Shown: one piece after another, positions 17,721 to 26,378 of the stretch | Position numbering within the stretch: position 1 is the first letter of the stretch | Layout: each line of letters opens with the position of its first letter | Assembly (NCBI RefSeq): GCF_014199625.1 | Contig: NZ_JACHNY010000005.1 | Span: 61,969 to 125,968, forward strand | Reading direction: 5' to 3' | DNA: 64,000 bases | Source: Sphingomonas abaci | Lineage (GTDB): Bacteria; Pseudomonadota; Alphaproteobacteria; Sphingomonadales; Sphingomonadaceae | The notes under the pieces: generated by a model | Database searches by the model: none | Seen by the model: the letters and a program-made list of their open reading frames with translations, nothing else | Told to the model about the DNA's origin: nothing | Position numbers and translations under genes: made by a program

Positions 17721-18998
17721 TCAAGCCGGCCCGTTGCCGCCTCCAACCCCCTCCCCGCCGCCATCCGCGCCGCCCCGCCGCCCGACGATCGCCATGACCG
17801 CGATGTCGGCGGTGACGTTGCCCAGCGTGCGGAACACGTCGGGGAGCGTCTCGATCGCCAGCAGCAGCGGCAGCAGCGCCACCGGCACGCCCATCGCCAG
17901 GCAGACCGGTGCGACGATCGCGAAGAAGGACACCTGCGCCGGCAATCCGACCGCCGCGATGCTGACCAGGGCCGCCACGATCACCCCCGCCGCCACGGCG
18001 GCGGGTCCCGGCACGACCTGATGCACCTCCGCCAGGTAGAGCGCCACGGCGACATTGACGGCGGCGCTGGTCAAGCGGAACAACGACACCGCCAGCGGCA
18101 GCACGACGCCGGCGGAGGATTGCGCGACCCGCAAGCCGGGCGCGGCCTCGACCATCGCCGGCAGGCAGGCGAGCGAGGATTGCGTGCTGACCGCAATGAC
18201 CTGCGCCGGCAAGGCTGCGCGCGCGAAGGCGAGCGGCCCGATCCGGCCGAACAGGATCGCGACGGTATAGACGAACAGGATCGACACGATCGCCGTCGCG
18301 ATCACCACCGCGACATAATGCGCCAGCACGCCCGCCGCGCCGCCGCCCAGCCGCTGCCCCACGCCGAACGCCAGCGCGAGCACGCCGATCGGCGCGACCA
18401 GCAGCACCCAGCCGACGATGACCAGCATCGTCTCCGCCAGCGCGCGCACCAGCCGGTCGACCGCGCCGCGCAAGGCCGGATCGATCCGGCTCGCCGCCAG
18501 GCCGAAGAGCAGCGCGAAGACCACTACCGGCACCATCGCGGTCTCCGCCGCCGCCTTGATCGGATTGGTCGGGATGATGCCCGCCAGCCAGTCGCCCGAG
18601 CCCGGCAGTCCGGACAGCGCCGTCGACGCCGGCCCCGCCGCCTCGGGCAGCAGCCGCGCGGCGGCGGGGAGCGGGAACAGGTCCAGTGTCACGAGCGTCG
18701 ACGCCGCACCGAGCATGCAGGCGGCGAGCAGCAGCACGGCGAACCAGAGCAGCGAACGCAGGACGATCCGCCCGCCCGCCGCCTGCATCGCCGCCGCCAT
18801 CACCCCGCCCGCCAGCAGCGAGAAGACCAGCGGCACCACCGTCATCGTCAGCGCGTCGAGCCACAATCGGCCGACCGGTCCCGCGACCATCGCCAGCGAG
18901 GCCCCCCATGGCCGCCCGGCGAGCAGCGCCCCAGCCACCAGCCCGGTCGCCAGGCCGATCAGGATGCGCACCGGCGGGCTGATCCGCCAGCCGCTCAT
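17721..18998 (-). CDS. Dicarboxylate/amino acid:cation symporter (DAACS family)
   Basis: A 425-residue membrane carrier of the GltP/DctA family. It has the N-terminal helices with LWLDALTMTVVPLVFSLL, IIPTNPIKAAAETAMVPVVVFALLFG in the middle, and the serine-rich STQSSLACLP hairpin followed by PLAVSLFRLTSAAVN that forms the substrate site. The classical DGT and NxxxD positions are not conserved, so substrate specificity may differ. The ATG at 18998 (MSGWRIS) is chosen; a start at 19139 would add 47 polar residues that the family lacks. Confidence 0.83.
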   Translation of the reverse strand: MSGWRISPPVRILIGLATGLVAGALLAGRPWGASLAMVAGPVGRLWLDALTMTVVPLVFSLLAGGVMAAAMQAAGGRIVLRSLLWFAVLLLAACMLGAASTLVTLDLFPLPAAARLLPEAAGPASTALSGLPGSGDWLAGIIPTNPIKAAAETAMVPVVVFALLFGLAASRIDPALRGAVDRLVRALAETMLVIVGWVLLVAPIGVLALAFGVGQRLGGGAAGVLAHYVAVVIATAIVSILFVYTVAILFGRIGPLAFARAALPAQVIAVSTQSSLACLPAMVEAAPGLRVAQSSAGVVLPLAVSLFRLTSAAVNVAVALYLAEVHQVVPGPAAVAAGVIVAALVSIAAVGLPAQVSFFAIVAPVCLAMGVPVALLPLLLAIETLPDVFRTLGNVTADIAVMAIVGRRGGADGGGEGVGGGNGPA

Positions 18999-19367
18999 GC
19001 GCGCGTCACGCTTTGTCGCTTGGTCGTCGGCATCCTCGGCTCCTTCATGCCTGATCAGGCCTCCGCCCGCGGACCGTGGCAACCCGAAGGCGGGAGCCTC
19101 GCATTGTACACGCCATAAGGCATTGTTCTTATTGGCCATAGGCCTTGACGTTGCACAAGCGCGGACGCCTAATGCGTTTGTCCGGTCGTGTCCCGACGAT
19201 CCCCGGCAAGGGCGGATATCCCGGATTGCCGTCTAACGGGGCCATCCGCCCGATGTCGTTGACCAGCGACAATCGCACGCCGGTCCCGATTCCACGTCGC
19301 GCCCGTCCGCCCAAGCAAACTATCCTTTCTTCGCAGCAACTTGCTGCGAGTACAGAAGGAAGTCACC
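18999..19367. other. 369-bp intergenic region
   Basis: Divergent gap between the DAACS carrier and the rpfF-like gene. I see no credible gene on either strand. It contains an AT-richer patch around 19100-19140 that could hold promoters, and a perfect palindrome at 19331-19349. Confidence 0.6.
19331..19349. promoter_or_regulatory. Perfect 19-bp palindrome upstream of rpfF
   Basis: Nine-base arms TCGCAGCAA and TTGCTGCGA around a single C, ending 18 bp before the rpfF ATG and just before its AGAAGGA ribosome binding site. It could be a dimeric repressor operator or, in RNA, a hairpin masking translation initiation. Confidence 0.5.
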
Positions 19368-20285
19368 ATGACCGCCGAATTTCCATCCGTGGTTCCGGCC
19401 GATCGTCACCTTGCCCGCCACCATCCCCTGCTTTCCCGACCCGACGGGCACCGGCCCTTCGCCTATGCCGAATTGGACGTGGCGTTTGATTCCGCGCTCG
19501 ACACGCTCTGGACCTTCATGCGCGCCCGTGAACGGCCGAGCTTCAATCCGCGCCTGCTGACCGAATTCGGCCTGTGGCAGCAGGACATCGTGGAAGCGAT
19601 GCGTTCGGAGGACATGCCGATCCGCTATCTGGTGCTCGGCTCGCGCCATCCGGGCGTGTTCTCGCTGGGCGGCGATCTCGATCTGTTCGCCGCCAAGATC
19701 CGCTCGGGCGACCGCGCCGCGCTGGTCGATTATGGCCGCGCCTGCGTTCGAATCCTCCATCGCAACATGATGAGCCTGGAGCGGCCGATCATCACGATCG
19801 GGCTGGTGCAGGGTGATGCGCTGGGCGGCGGGTTCGAGGCGCTACTCTCGTTCAACGTCGTCATCGCCGAGCGTGGCGCACGCTTCGGCCTGCCCGAGAC
19901 GGCGTTCGGCTTGTTTCCCGGCATGGGAGCGCACTGCTTCCTGTCGCGGCGGCTGGGCGCGGCGCGGGCCGAGCAAATGATCCTCAGCGGGCGCATGTAC
20001 AGTGCAGATGAGCTGTACGACTTGGGCATCGTCCATGGCCTGGCGGCGCCCGGCGAGGGACGCGCCGAGGTGGAGGCGTATATCCGCCTCAACCGCCGGC
20101 GCCACAGCGGCCATTGCGCGATCTACGAGGCGTCGCGCTCGGTCAATCCGCTGCCGCTGGCGGAGCTGGAGGCGGTGGTCGACCTCTGGGCCGATGCGGC
20201 GCTGCGGCTGAGCGACACCGACCTCAAGCTGATGCAACGATTGGTGCGGGCGCAGACCCGGCTATCCGGTCCGGCCGCCGGATAA
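19368..20285 (+). CDS. rpfF: RpfF-like DSF synthase (crotonase family)
   Basis: A 305-residue crotonase-fold protein strongly resembling RpfF, which makes cis-2-unsaturated fatty-acid signals (DSF) from acyl-ACP. The two catalytic glutamates of RpfF correspond to Glu157 in GDALGGGFEA and Glu177 in FGLPETAF, with the same 20-residue spacing, and LFPGMGA and the C-terminal LMQRLVRAQ also match. The ATG at 19368 is chosen for AGAAGGA seven bases upstream. No RpfC-type sensor is adjacent; instead a convergent GGDEF-EAL gene follows. An ordinary enoyl-CoA hydratase is the alternative but fits less well. Confidence 0.85.
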   Translation: MTAEFPSVVPADRHLARHHPLLSRPDGHRPFAYAELDVAFDSALDTLWTFMRARERPSFNPRLLTEFGLWQQDIVEAMRSEDMPIRYLVLGSRHPGVFSLGGDLDLFAAKIRSGDRAALVDYGRACVRILHRNMMSLERPIITIGLVQGDALGGGFEALLSFNVVIAERGARFGLPETAFGLFPGMGAHCFLSRRLGAARAEQMILSGRMYSADELYDLGIVHGLAAPGEGRAEVEAYIRLNRRRHSGHCAIYEASRSVNPLPLAELEAVVDLWADAALRLSDTDLKLMQRLVRAQTRLSGPAAG

Positions 20286-20297
20286 GCCGGCATGAAG

Positions 20298-20331
20298 CGT
20301 CCGGGCGGGCGTTCCGGCGCCCGCCCGGACG
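20298..20331. terminator. Perfect 14-bp hairpin between rpfF and GGDEF-EAL gene
   Basis: Arms 20298-20311 and 20318-20331 are fully complementary around a TTCCGG loop, filling the 57-bp gap between two convergent stop codons. Very stable but with no T-run; probably a bidirectional terminator. Confidence 0.6.
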
Positions 20332-20342
20332 TGCTCCGGTGG

Positions 20343-22280
20343 TCAGGCGGGGCGCAGGCTCCGCTCGCGAAACAGCGCACCGAACTGGTCGACGGGCAGC
20401 GGATGGCCGAGCAGGAACCCCTGCACCGAATCGCACCGCGTCCGCCGCAATTGGTCGAGCTGCGCCTGCGTCTCGACGCCCTCGACGGTGGTGCGCATGC
20501 CCAGTTTCTGCGCCAAGTCGATGATCGTCTGGACGATCGCGACCGAGGCGGGATTGCGCTCCAGGTCGGTGACGAACGAGCGATCGATCTTGAGCGTCTG
20601 GAACGGGAACCGGGTCAGATAGCTGAGGGACGAATAGCCGGTGCCGAAATCGTCCAACGTGGTGCGGACCTTCAGGCGGTTGATCGCGTCCAGCGCCGTG
20701 AGCGACGCTTCGATATCGTTGAGCAGGACCGTCTCGGTCACTTCCAGCTCCAGCCGCTCGGGACACAGACCGCTCGACGCCAGCGCGCCCAGGATCACCG
20801 ACGGAAGTTCGGCCGAGCGAAGCTGGATCGGCGATAGATTGACCGCGATGGTGACGTCGCCCCAGTCCCGGCCGACGCGGCACGCCTCGCGGATCACCCA
20901 GCCGCCGATCGCGACGATCAGGCCATTATCCTCGGCGATCGGGATGAATTCGGCCGGCGAGACGGGGCCGTAGCGGCGGTTGGTCCAGCGCAGCAGCACC
21001 TCGCCCGCCGTGATCCGCTCCCCCGCCAGATCGAAGATCGGCTGAACCGCGAGATGGAACTCGCCCCGCTCCAGCGCGCCCTTCATTTCCGACGCCAGCT
21101 CGCGCTCCCGCTCGATCTTCTCGTCCATGCGCGGCTCGAAGATCCGCATCTCGCCGCGACCGCCATCCTTGGCGCGGTATAGGGCGAGGTCAGCGTTCTT
21201 CAGCAGCCGGTCCGGATCGGTGCCGTCCTTGGGCGCGATCGCCACGCCCAGCGAGGCGCTGACCTTGAGCGGCGCGCCGTCATGCGCGACCGGCAGCGCG
21301 ACCAGCTCGAGGATGCGCGCGCCGATCGCCGCCACCTCGGCTTCGTCCCGGATCGTGCAGACCAGGGCGAATTCGTCGCCGCCCAGCCGGGCGACAATGT
21401 CGCGGTCGCCAAACGCCTCGTTCAAACGGCGCGCGACGGCGGCGAGCAGGTCGTTGCCGGCCAGATGCCCGAAGGAGTCGTTGATCTCCTTGAACCGGTC
21501 GAGGTCGAGCCAAAGCAGCGCCAGCATCCCCTCGCCGCGCGAGACCGCCTCCAGCCGCGCCTCGAAGCGTTCGCGGAACGCCGTGCGATTGGCCACGCCG
21601 GTCAGGTCGTCGCGCCGCGCGATCGCGGCATGATGCTCGGCCAACGCCGCCTTCTCGATCGCGCCCACCGTCGCCTTAAGGATCACGCCATAGGTCTGGA
21701 GCGTGATGTCCATCATCGCCACGATGAACAGCAGGATGACGCCCGCGAGCAGCGCCTTGAGCGGCATCAGTGACCAGAGCAGCCCCGCCACCAGGGGCAG
21801 CGAGGCGAAGCAGAGCTGCGACAGCGCGATCCACGGTCGCCCCGCATTGCGCCCGGCGATGCCGGCGGCATAGCCGATCGTGGTGGTGACCGCGAGCAGT
21901 TGCAGCACGCCATCCACGGTCCGGGTGAGGGTCAGGAGACCGAAAAGGCCGAGCAGCGCCGAATAGCTGAGTGCCCCGGCGCGGTAGATCAGCTCCTGAT
22001 GGCGCGGCCGGTCGCCCGATGGCGCGGGGGCGGCCGGTGTGCGCAGCACGTCGACGATGCGGACGCCCGCCACCGCCGCGATGGTCAGCGCCACGCCCAG
22101 CATCAGGCCGTCGCCGCTTATCGCCGCCACCGTCATCGTGATCGCGCTGCTGGTTAGCGCGCCGATGACCAGCGATTGCGGCGAGGCGTAGAGCGACTCG
22201 ACCAGGGTCTCGCGCACATGCGCGGCAATCGTGCTGTCCGATGCGCGCAGCTGCCGCAGCCGGGAGATCAAACGGCTCAT
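20343..22280 (-). CDS. Membrane GGDEF-EAL c-di-GMP enzyme
   Basis: A 645-residue protein. An N-terminal region of about six helices (35-205) is followed by a GGDEF domain (intact GGDEF at 300-304) and an EAL domain. The EAL signature reads EVLLR at 427-431; the later DDFGTGYSS, KIDRSFV and EGVET motifs are intact, so phosphodiesterase activity is plausible. The I-site position reads GDRD, not RxxD, so product inhibition is probably missing. No PAS domain is present, unlike RpfR, the DSF receptor of Burkholderia. It is convergent with rpfF and 192 bp from a Crp-type regulator. Confidence 0.88.
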   Translation of the reverse strand: MSRLISRLRQLRASDSTIAAHVRETLVESLYASPQSLVIGALTSSAITMTVAAISGDGLMLGVALTIAAVAGVRIVDVLRTPAAPAPSGDRPRHQELIYRAGALSYSALLGLFGLLTLTRTVDGVLQLLAVTTTIGYAAGIAGRNAGRPWIALSQLCFASLPLVAGLLWSLMPLKALLAGVILLFIVAMMDITLQTYGVILKATVGAIEKAALAEHHAAIARRDDLTGVANRTAFRERFEARLEAVSRGEGMLALLWLDLDRFKEINDSFGHLAGNDLLAAVARRLNEAFGDRDIVARLGGDEFALVCTIRDEAEVAAIGARILELVALPVAHDGAPLKVSASLGVAIAPKDGTDPDRLLKNADLALYRAKDGGRGEMRIFEPRMDEKIERERELASEMKGALERGEFHLAVQPIFDLAGERITAGEVLLRWTNRRYGPVSPAEFIPIAEDNGLIVAIGGWVIREACRVGRDWGDVTIAVNLSPIQLRSAELPSVILGALASSGLCPERLELEVTETVLLNDIEASLTALDAINRLKVRTTLDDFGTGYSSLSYLTRFPFQTLKIDRSFVTDLERNPASVAIVQTIIDLAQKLGMRTTVEGVETQAQLDQLRRTRCDSVQGFLLGHPLPVDQFGALFRERSLRPA

Positions 22281-22416
22281 CGCGCCCTATCTGGAGCCTT
22301 TGCGTTGAATTACCACTAACGCCCTAGCGCACCAACGCGGTTCGCCGGACCGCGCTCCAGCCGATCCGCACGGCTCATCGCATTTTTACTATAGGCGACC
22401 CAAAAGTTTGCTGCAT

Positions 22417-22430
22417 GCCAAATGCTTGGC
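22417..22430. promoter_or_regulatory. Inverted repeat upstream of Crp/Fnr gene
   Basis: GCCAA-ATGC-TTGGC, 42 bp before the regulator's GTG start, in the divergent gap with the GGDEF-EAL gene. The spacing is like a Crp/Fnr dimer site but the bases do not match the Crp or Fnr consensus; possible autoregulatory site. Confidence 0.3.
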
Positions 22431-22472
22431 GCGCCTGCCGCGATAGGCTAGCGAAACGATGTTAAGGGGCAA

Positions 22473-23207
22473 GTGAGTGAGAAAAGTTCGTTGAACCGCC
22501 TGGAGGATTTTACATCGCTGACCCCGGAGGAGGTGGAGGCGGTTCAGGGACTGGGAGGCCCTGTCATCCGTCTCGATCGCCTGCGGGAGATCCGGCGCGA
22601 GGGCGAAGTCGCTTCAGGTTTCTACATGCTGGAGAAAGGCTGGGCGATGGCGTCGCACATCCTGCCCAGCGGCAGCCGCCAGATCTTGAAGGTCCATCTT
22701 CCTGGCGACCTGTTGGGTACGCCGAGCATGTGCAGCGACACCGCGGTCGAGACGCTGTCCTCGATCACCCCGGTGGTGATCCGCCATGTTCCGCTGGCTC
22801 AGTTTGGCGCGCTGATCGATGCGCGCCCCCGGCTCGGCGCGCTGTTCCTGCTCAGCGTCCAGGCCGAACGGCTGGCGCTGATGGACCAGCTCGCGCAGAT
22901 GGGCCGAACCTCGGCCGAGGCGCAGCTCGCCGCCTTCCTGCTTGACATCGCCAAGCGACTGACCCGGCTGGGCGAGGTGCACAATGACAGCTTCCAGTTG
23001 CGGCTGACGCAGGAGCATATCGGCGACCTCTTGGGACTAACCAACGTCCATGTGAACCGGATGATGCGGTTGCTGGAAGACAAGCTGCTGATCCAACGCG
23101 ACCGTGAGCGGATCACGATCCTGGATCGCGCCGCGCTGACCAAGCTGGCCGGTCGTCCTCCGCGGGAGAAGCGCAAGGATCTGGGCTGGCTGCCGAAAAG
23201 CCGGTGA
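22473..23207 (+). CDS. Crp/Fnr-family transcriptional regulator
   Basis: A 244-residue regulator with an N-terminal cyclic-nucleotide-binding-like barrel (LPSGSRQILKVHLPGDLLG), a dimerisation helix (about 125-160), and a C-terminal winged helix with LTQEHIGDLLGLTNVHVNRMMRLL. No Fnr iron-sulphur cysteine cluster is present and the cAMP-contact arginine/serine pattern is not obvious, so the ligand is unknown. It starts with GTG at 22473, preceded by AAGGGG. It is divergent from the GGDEF-EAL gene. In Xanthomonas the Crp-like Clp reads c-di-GMP downstream of DSF; a similar role here is only an inference from location. Confidence 0.85.
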   Translation: MSEKSSLNRLEDFTSLTPEEVEAVQGLGGPVIRLDRLREIRREGEVASGFYMLEKGWAMASHILPSGSRQILKVHLPGDLLGTPSMCSDTAVETLSSITPVVIRHVPLAQFGALIDARPRLGALFLLSVQAERLALMDQLAQMGRTSAEAQLAAFLLDIAKRLTRLGEVHNDSFQLRLTQEHIGDLLGLTNVHVNRMMRLLEDKLLIQRDRERITILDRAALTKLAGRPPREKRKDLGWLPKSR

Positions 23208-23222
23208 CGGCGCGGGCCAGGG

Positions 23223-23741
23223 TCAGATCGCCCGGCCATAGACCCGATCGTCGTGCCAGGTCGACCCGACCAGGAAGCGGCGCTCGCCGACAATGGCGAA
23301 ACCCTGCCGCTCGTAGAAGGCGCAGGCGCGCCGGTTCGTCGCCAGGACCCCGAGCAGCATCCGGTCCTGCCCCATCGCGCGCGCATCGGCGATCGCCCGG
23401 TCCATCAGCGCCGCGCCCAGCCCGGTGCCCCGGGCCAGCGACAAGGTGTAGATCCGGCGAAGTTCGATGTCGCCGGGCCGCACCGCGCCGACATCCTCCG
23501 GCGTGGTGAGCAGGCTGTATCCGACGGCCGCGTCGCCATCGGGATGCGTCGCCAGCGTTACGCGGCTCGCGGGATCGGCGATCCAGGCGGCGAACCGGTC
23601 GGGCGCGCTCTTCATGCCGACATGGGCGACGATATCCGCGCCCGACAGGATGCCGGCGAAGGTCTCCAAAAAGCTTGCGGCCGCGACGAGCGACACGGCC
23701 GGCGCATCCGCCGCCTCCGCTCGCCGCAGCCGCCAGCGCAT
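23223..23741 (-). CDS. GNAT-family N-acetyltransferase
   Basis: A 172-residue acetyltransferase with the acetyl-CoA loop RGTGLGAALMDRAI and the closing NRRACAFYERQGF segment. The substrate is unknown. Its ATG overlaps the TGA of ndk (ATGA), so it is translationally coupled to nucleotide metabolism, probably by convenience rather than function. Confidence 0.83.
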   Translation of the reverse strand: MRWRLRRAEAADAPAVSLVAAASFLETFAGILSGADIVAHVGMKSAPDRFAAWIADPASRVTLATHPDGDAAVGYSLLTTPEDVGAVRPGDIELRRIYTLSLARGTGLGAALMDRAIADARAMGQDRMLLGVLATNRRACAFYERQGFAIVGERRFLVGSTWHDDRVYGRAI

Positions 23742-24163
23742 CAGCCGACGATCTCTTCCGGCTTGAAGAAATAGGCGATCTCGATAGCCGCATTCTCGTC
23801 CGAGTCCGACCCGTGGACGGTGTTCGCCTCGATCGATTCGGCCAGCTCCTTGCGGATCGTGCCCGGCTCGGCGTTGGCCGGGTTGGTCGCGCCCATGATG
23901 TCGCGGTTGCGCTGCATGGCGTTCTCTCCCTCCAGCACCTGCACCACCACCGGACCGGAAATCATGAACGACACCAGGTCGTTGAAGAAGGGGCGCTCCT
24001 TGTGGACCGCATAGAAGCCCTCGGCCTGCTCGCGGGTCATCTGAATCCGCTTGGAGGCGACGACGCGCAGACCGGCCTCTTCCAGCATCTTGGTGACCGC
24101 GCCGGTCAGGTTGCGGCGGGTGGCATCGGGCTTGATGATCGAAAAGGTACGGTTCGCGGCCAT
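23741..24163 (-). CDS. ndk: Nucleoside diphosphate kinase
   Basis: A 140-residue enzyme that balances NTP pools through a phosphohistidine intermediate. The catalytic His117 lies in NTVHGSDS, and [11 protein letters not shown] at the start is the family signature; length is normal. The ATG at 24163 is preferred to the GTG at 24172 because AGGAG then has a usable spacing of twelve bases. Confidence 0.97.
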   Translation of the reverse strand: MAANRTFSIIKPDATRRNLTGAVTKMLEEAGLRVVASKRIQMTREQAEGFYAVHKERPFFNDLVSFMISGPVVVQVLEGENAMQRNRDIMGATNPANAEPGTIRKELAESIEANTVHGSDSDENAAIEIAYFFKPEEIVG

Positions 24164-24254
24164 GACGGTCACGGGCTCCTGCTTGGCAAGGTGGAAAGTG
24201 GCGCCGCCCTAGTCGCGGGCGGCAGGATTGGCAACCACCGTCGCCCGCGACCCC

Positions 24255-24695
24255 CTAGGCCGCCTGTTCCCAGCGGCCGGCGTCGTTCTGTTTCCAGTAC
24301 CGCCGCTCGACCCCTTCGCGATCGGCCAGCCCCTTCCAGGCCAACCGTGCCTCGCGGATCCGATCGTCGTCGAAGAAGTGGAAGGCGCGGTCGAATGCCA
24401 GCGCGGCATCACGCCACTCGCCGTCAACGATCGCGACGAAACGCGCGCCGTTCGCCGGCTCGACCTGCGGGGCGAGCAGCACCGGCTGTTCGGCCTCGTC
24501 CCCCTCCCCGGCGGCGGCATGGGGCAGGAAGCTGTCGGGCGCATAGCTCCACAGCCAGCGGTCGAGATGCCGACGCTGCTCGTCCGACGCCGCGACGATC
24601 AGCAGCCGCCCGCCGCCCGCCAACACCCGCTCGGCGATCTGCGGCAGCGCGCGCTCCAGCGGCGTGGCGGTGAGGTGGTAGAAATCGACCTGCAT
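24255..24695 (-). CDS. holC: DNA polymerase III chi subunit
   Basis: A 146-residue clamp-loader accessory protein that links the replisome to single-strand-binding protein. It begins MQVDFYHLTATPLERALP and has RLLIVAASDEQRRHLDRWLWSYAPDSFLPH, characteristic of alphaproteobacterial HolC. The C-terminal RYWKQNDAGRWEQ ending is typical. It lies between pepA and ndk, the usual order in this lineage. Confidence 0.9.
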   Translation of the reverse strand: MQVDFYHLTATPLERALPQIAERVLAGGGRLLIVAASDEQRRHLDRWLWSYAPDSFLPHAAAGEGDEAEQPVLLAPQVEPANGARFVAIVDGEWRDAALAFDRAFHFFDDDRIREARLAWKGLADREGVERRYWKQNDAGRWEQAA

Positions 24696-24751
24696 CGTGG
24701 CTGATCCGTCCAGGGTGGCGGCAGGCCGGCGACCCGGCCCGCCGCCCTGGA

Positions 24752-26224
24752 TCAATCCTCGAACCGGTCGGCGACGAACCGATCGAGCAGCTTCACGCCA
24801 TAACCGGTCGCGCCCTTGTCCCAAGTCGCACCCGGCTTGTCGGACCAGACCATGCCGGCGATGTCGAGATGCGCCCAGCGCACATCCTTGTCGACGAAGC
24901 GCTGGATGAACTGCGCCGCGGTGATCGACCCGGCGCCGCGCGGACCGACATTCTTCATGTCGGCGATCGGGCTGTCGATCAGCTTGTTGTAGGTGTCCGA
25001 CAGCGGAAAGCGCCACAATTTGTCGTCGGTCGCGACGCCCGCCGCCAGCAGCGCGTCGGCAAGCGCGTCGTCATTGGCGAACAGGCCGCCATATTCATTG
25101 CCCAGGCTGACGATCATCGCGCCGGTCAGCGTCGCCAGATCGACGATCGTCTTGGGGCGGAAGGTCTTCTGGGTCCAGGTGATGACGTCGGCGAGGACCA
25201 GCCGTCCCTCGGCATCGGTATTGATGACCTCGATCGTCTGGCCCGACATCGAGGTGACGACGTCACCGGGGCGCTGTGCGTTGCCGTCGGGCATGTTCTC
25301 GACCAGCCCGCAGACGCCGACGACGTTCGCCTTGGCCTTGCGCCCGGCGATCGCCTTCATCGCGCCGACCACCGCGCCGGCGCCGCCCATGTCCCACTTC
25401 ATGTCCTCCATGCCGGCACCCGGCTTGAGCGAGATGCCGCCGGTGTCGAAGGTCACGCCCTTGCCGACGAACGCCAGGTCCGGATCGCCCGCGCCCTTGC
25501 CGTTCCACCGCAGCGCCAGAATGCGCGCGTCGCGCACCGAGCCCTGGCTGACGCCAAGCAGCGCCCCCATGCCGAGCGAGCGCATCTCGTCCTCGCCCAG
25601 CACCGTGATCTCGAGGCCCAGGCCCTCGACCGAGCGGCGGACGCGCTCGACGAAGCTTTCCGGATAGACGATGTTGGGTGGCTCGGCGACCAGCGTGCGG
25701 GTCAACTCCAGGCCGTTGGTCACCGCCTCCTGCACTTGCCAGGCCTCGTCGGCGCCGGTCGGCGCGGCGGCCAGCACCAGCTTGGCGAGCGTCGGCTTCT
25801 GCGCTTCGGGCAGGGTGGTGCGATAGATGTCGTGCCGCCAGGCGCGCTGCGCCGCCGCGCCCGCCAGACGCGCCACGGCCTGGGCGCTGGGCGCGGTGGG
25901 AAGCGCGGAGAAGTCCACCACCGCCTCGGTGGCGGTGGTCAGCAGCTTGGCGGTCAGCGCGCCGCCCGCCTTGGTCCAGTCCTTGTCCGCGCCCGCGCCG
26001 ACGCCGAGCAGCAGCACACGCCGCACGCCCGCAGCCGCCGGCACGAACAGCTCGACGCTGGCGCCCGCCTCGCCGACGAAGCGGTGCGCGGCGGCCGCCG
26101 CCGCAGCGACCGATGCCGCGCCCTCGCCAAGCTGCCCCCAGCCGATGCGCGCCACCCCGTCCTTCTCGACCGGGAGAACGAGCAGCGCGGCGTCTGCGGC
26201 GCCGGGGGCGAAACTGATCTGCAT
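24752..26224 (-). CDS. pepA: Leucyl aminopeptidase
   Basis: A 490-residue M17 aminopeptidase that releases N-terminal residues from peptides in the cytoplasm. The two-metal site is visible as VGKGVTFDTGGISLKP, MKWDMGGAG and the signature NTDAEGRL, followed by ATLTGA. The ATG at 26224 is the family-typical start (MQISFAP); an earlier in-frame start is unlikely. It is divergent from lptD and followed by holC after 56 bp. Confidence 0.96.
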   Translation of the reverse strand: MQISFAPGAADAALLVLPVEKDGVARIGWGQLGEGAASVAAAAAAAHRFVGEAGASVELFVPAAAGVRRVLLLGVGAGADKDWTKAGGALTAKLLTTATEAVVDFSALPTAPSAQAVARLAGAAAQRAWRHDIYRTTLPEAQKPTLAKLVLAAAPTGADEAWQVQEAVTNGLELTRTLVAEPPNIVYPESFVERVRRSVEGLGLEITVLGEDEMRSLGMGALLGVSQGSVRDARILALRWNGKGAGDPDLAFVGKGVTFDTGGISLKPGAGMEDMKWDMGGAGAVVGAMKAIAGRKAKANVVGVCGLVENMPDGNAQRPGDVVTSMSGQTIEVINTDAEGRLVLADVITWTQKTFRPKTIVDLATLTGAMIVSLGNEYGGLFANDDALADALLAAGVATDDKLWRFPLSDTYNKLIDSPIADMKNVGPRGAGSITAAQFIQRFVDKDVRWAHLDIAGMVWSDKPGATWDKGATGYGVKLLDRFVADRFED

Positions 26225-26378
26225 AGGGAAAACCTCGTTGACTATTCCCCTGCATCTAAGCCGCATGTCGCCGCTGGCAAGCGTTGCGGCTTGCACAAGG
26301 GTGCGATAGGCGGACGGAAGCCCGATCGCCTGGCGGGATCAGGGCGGTCGAACCGCGTGCGCCAAAAGGGGAAGTTGT

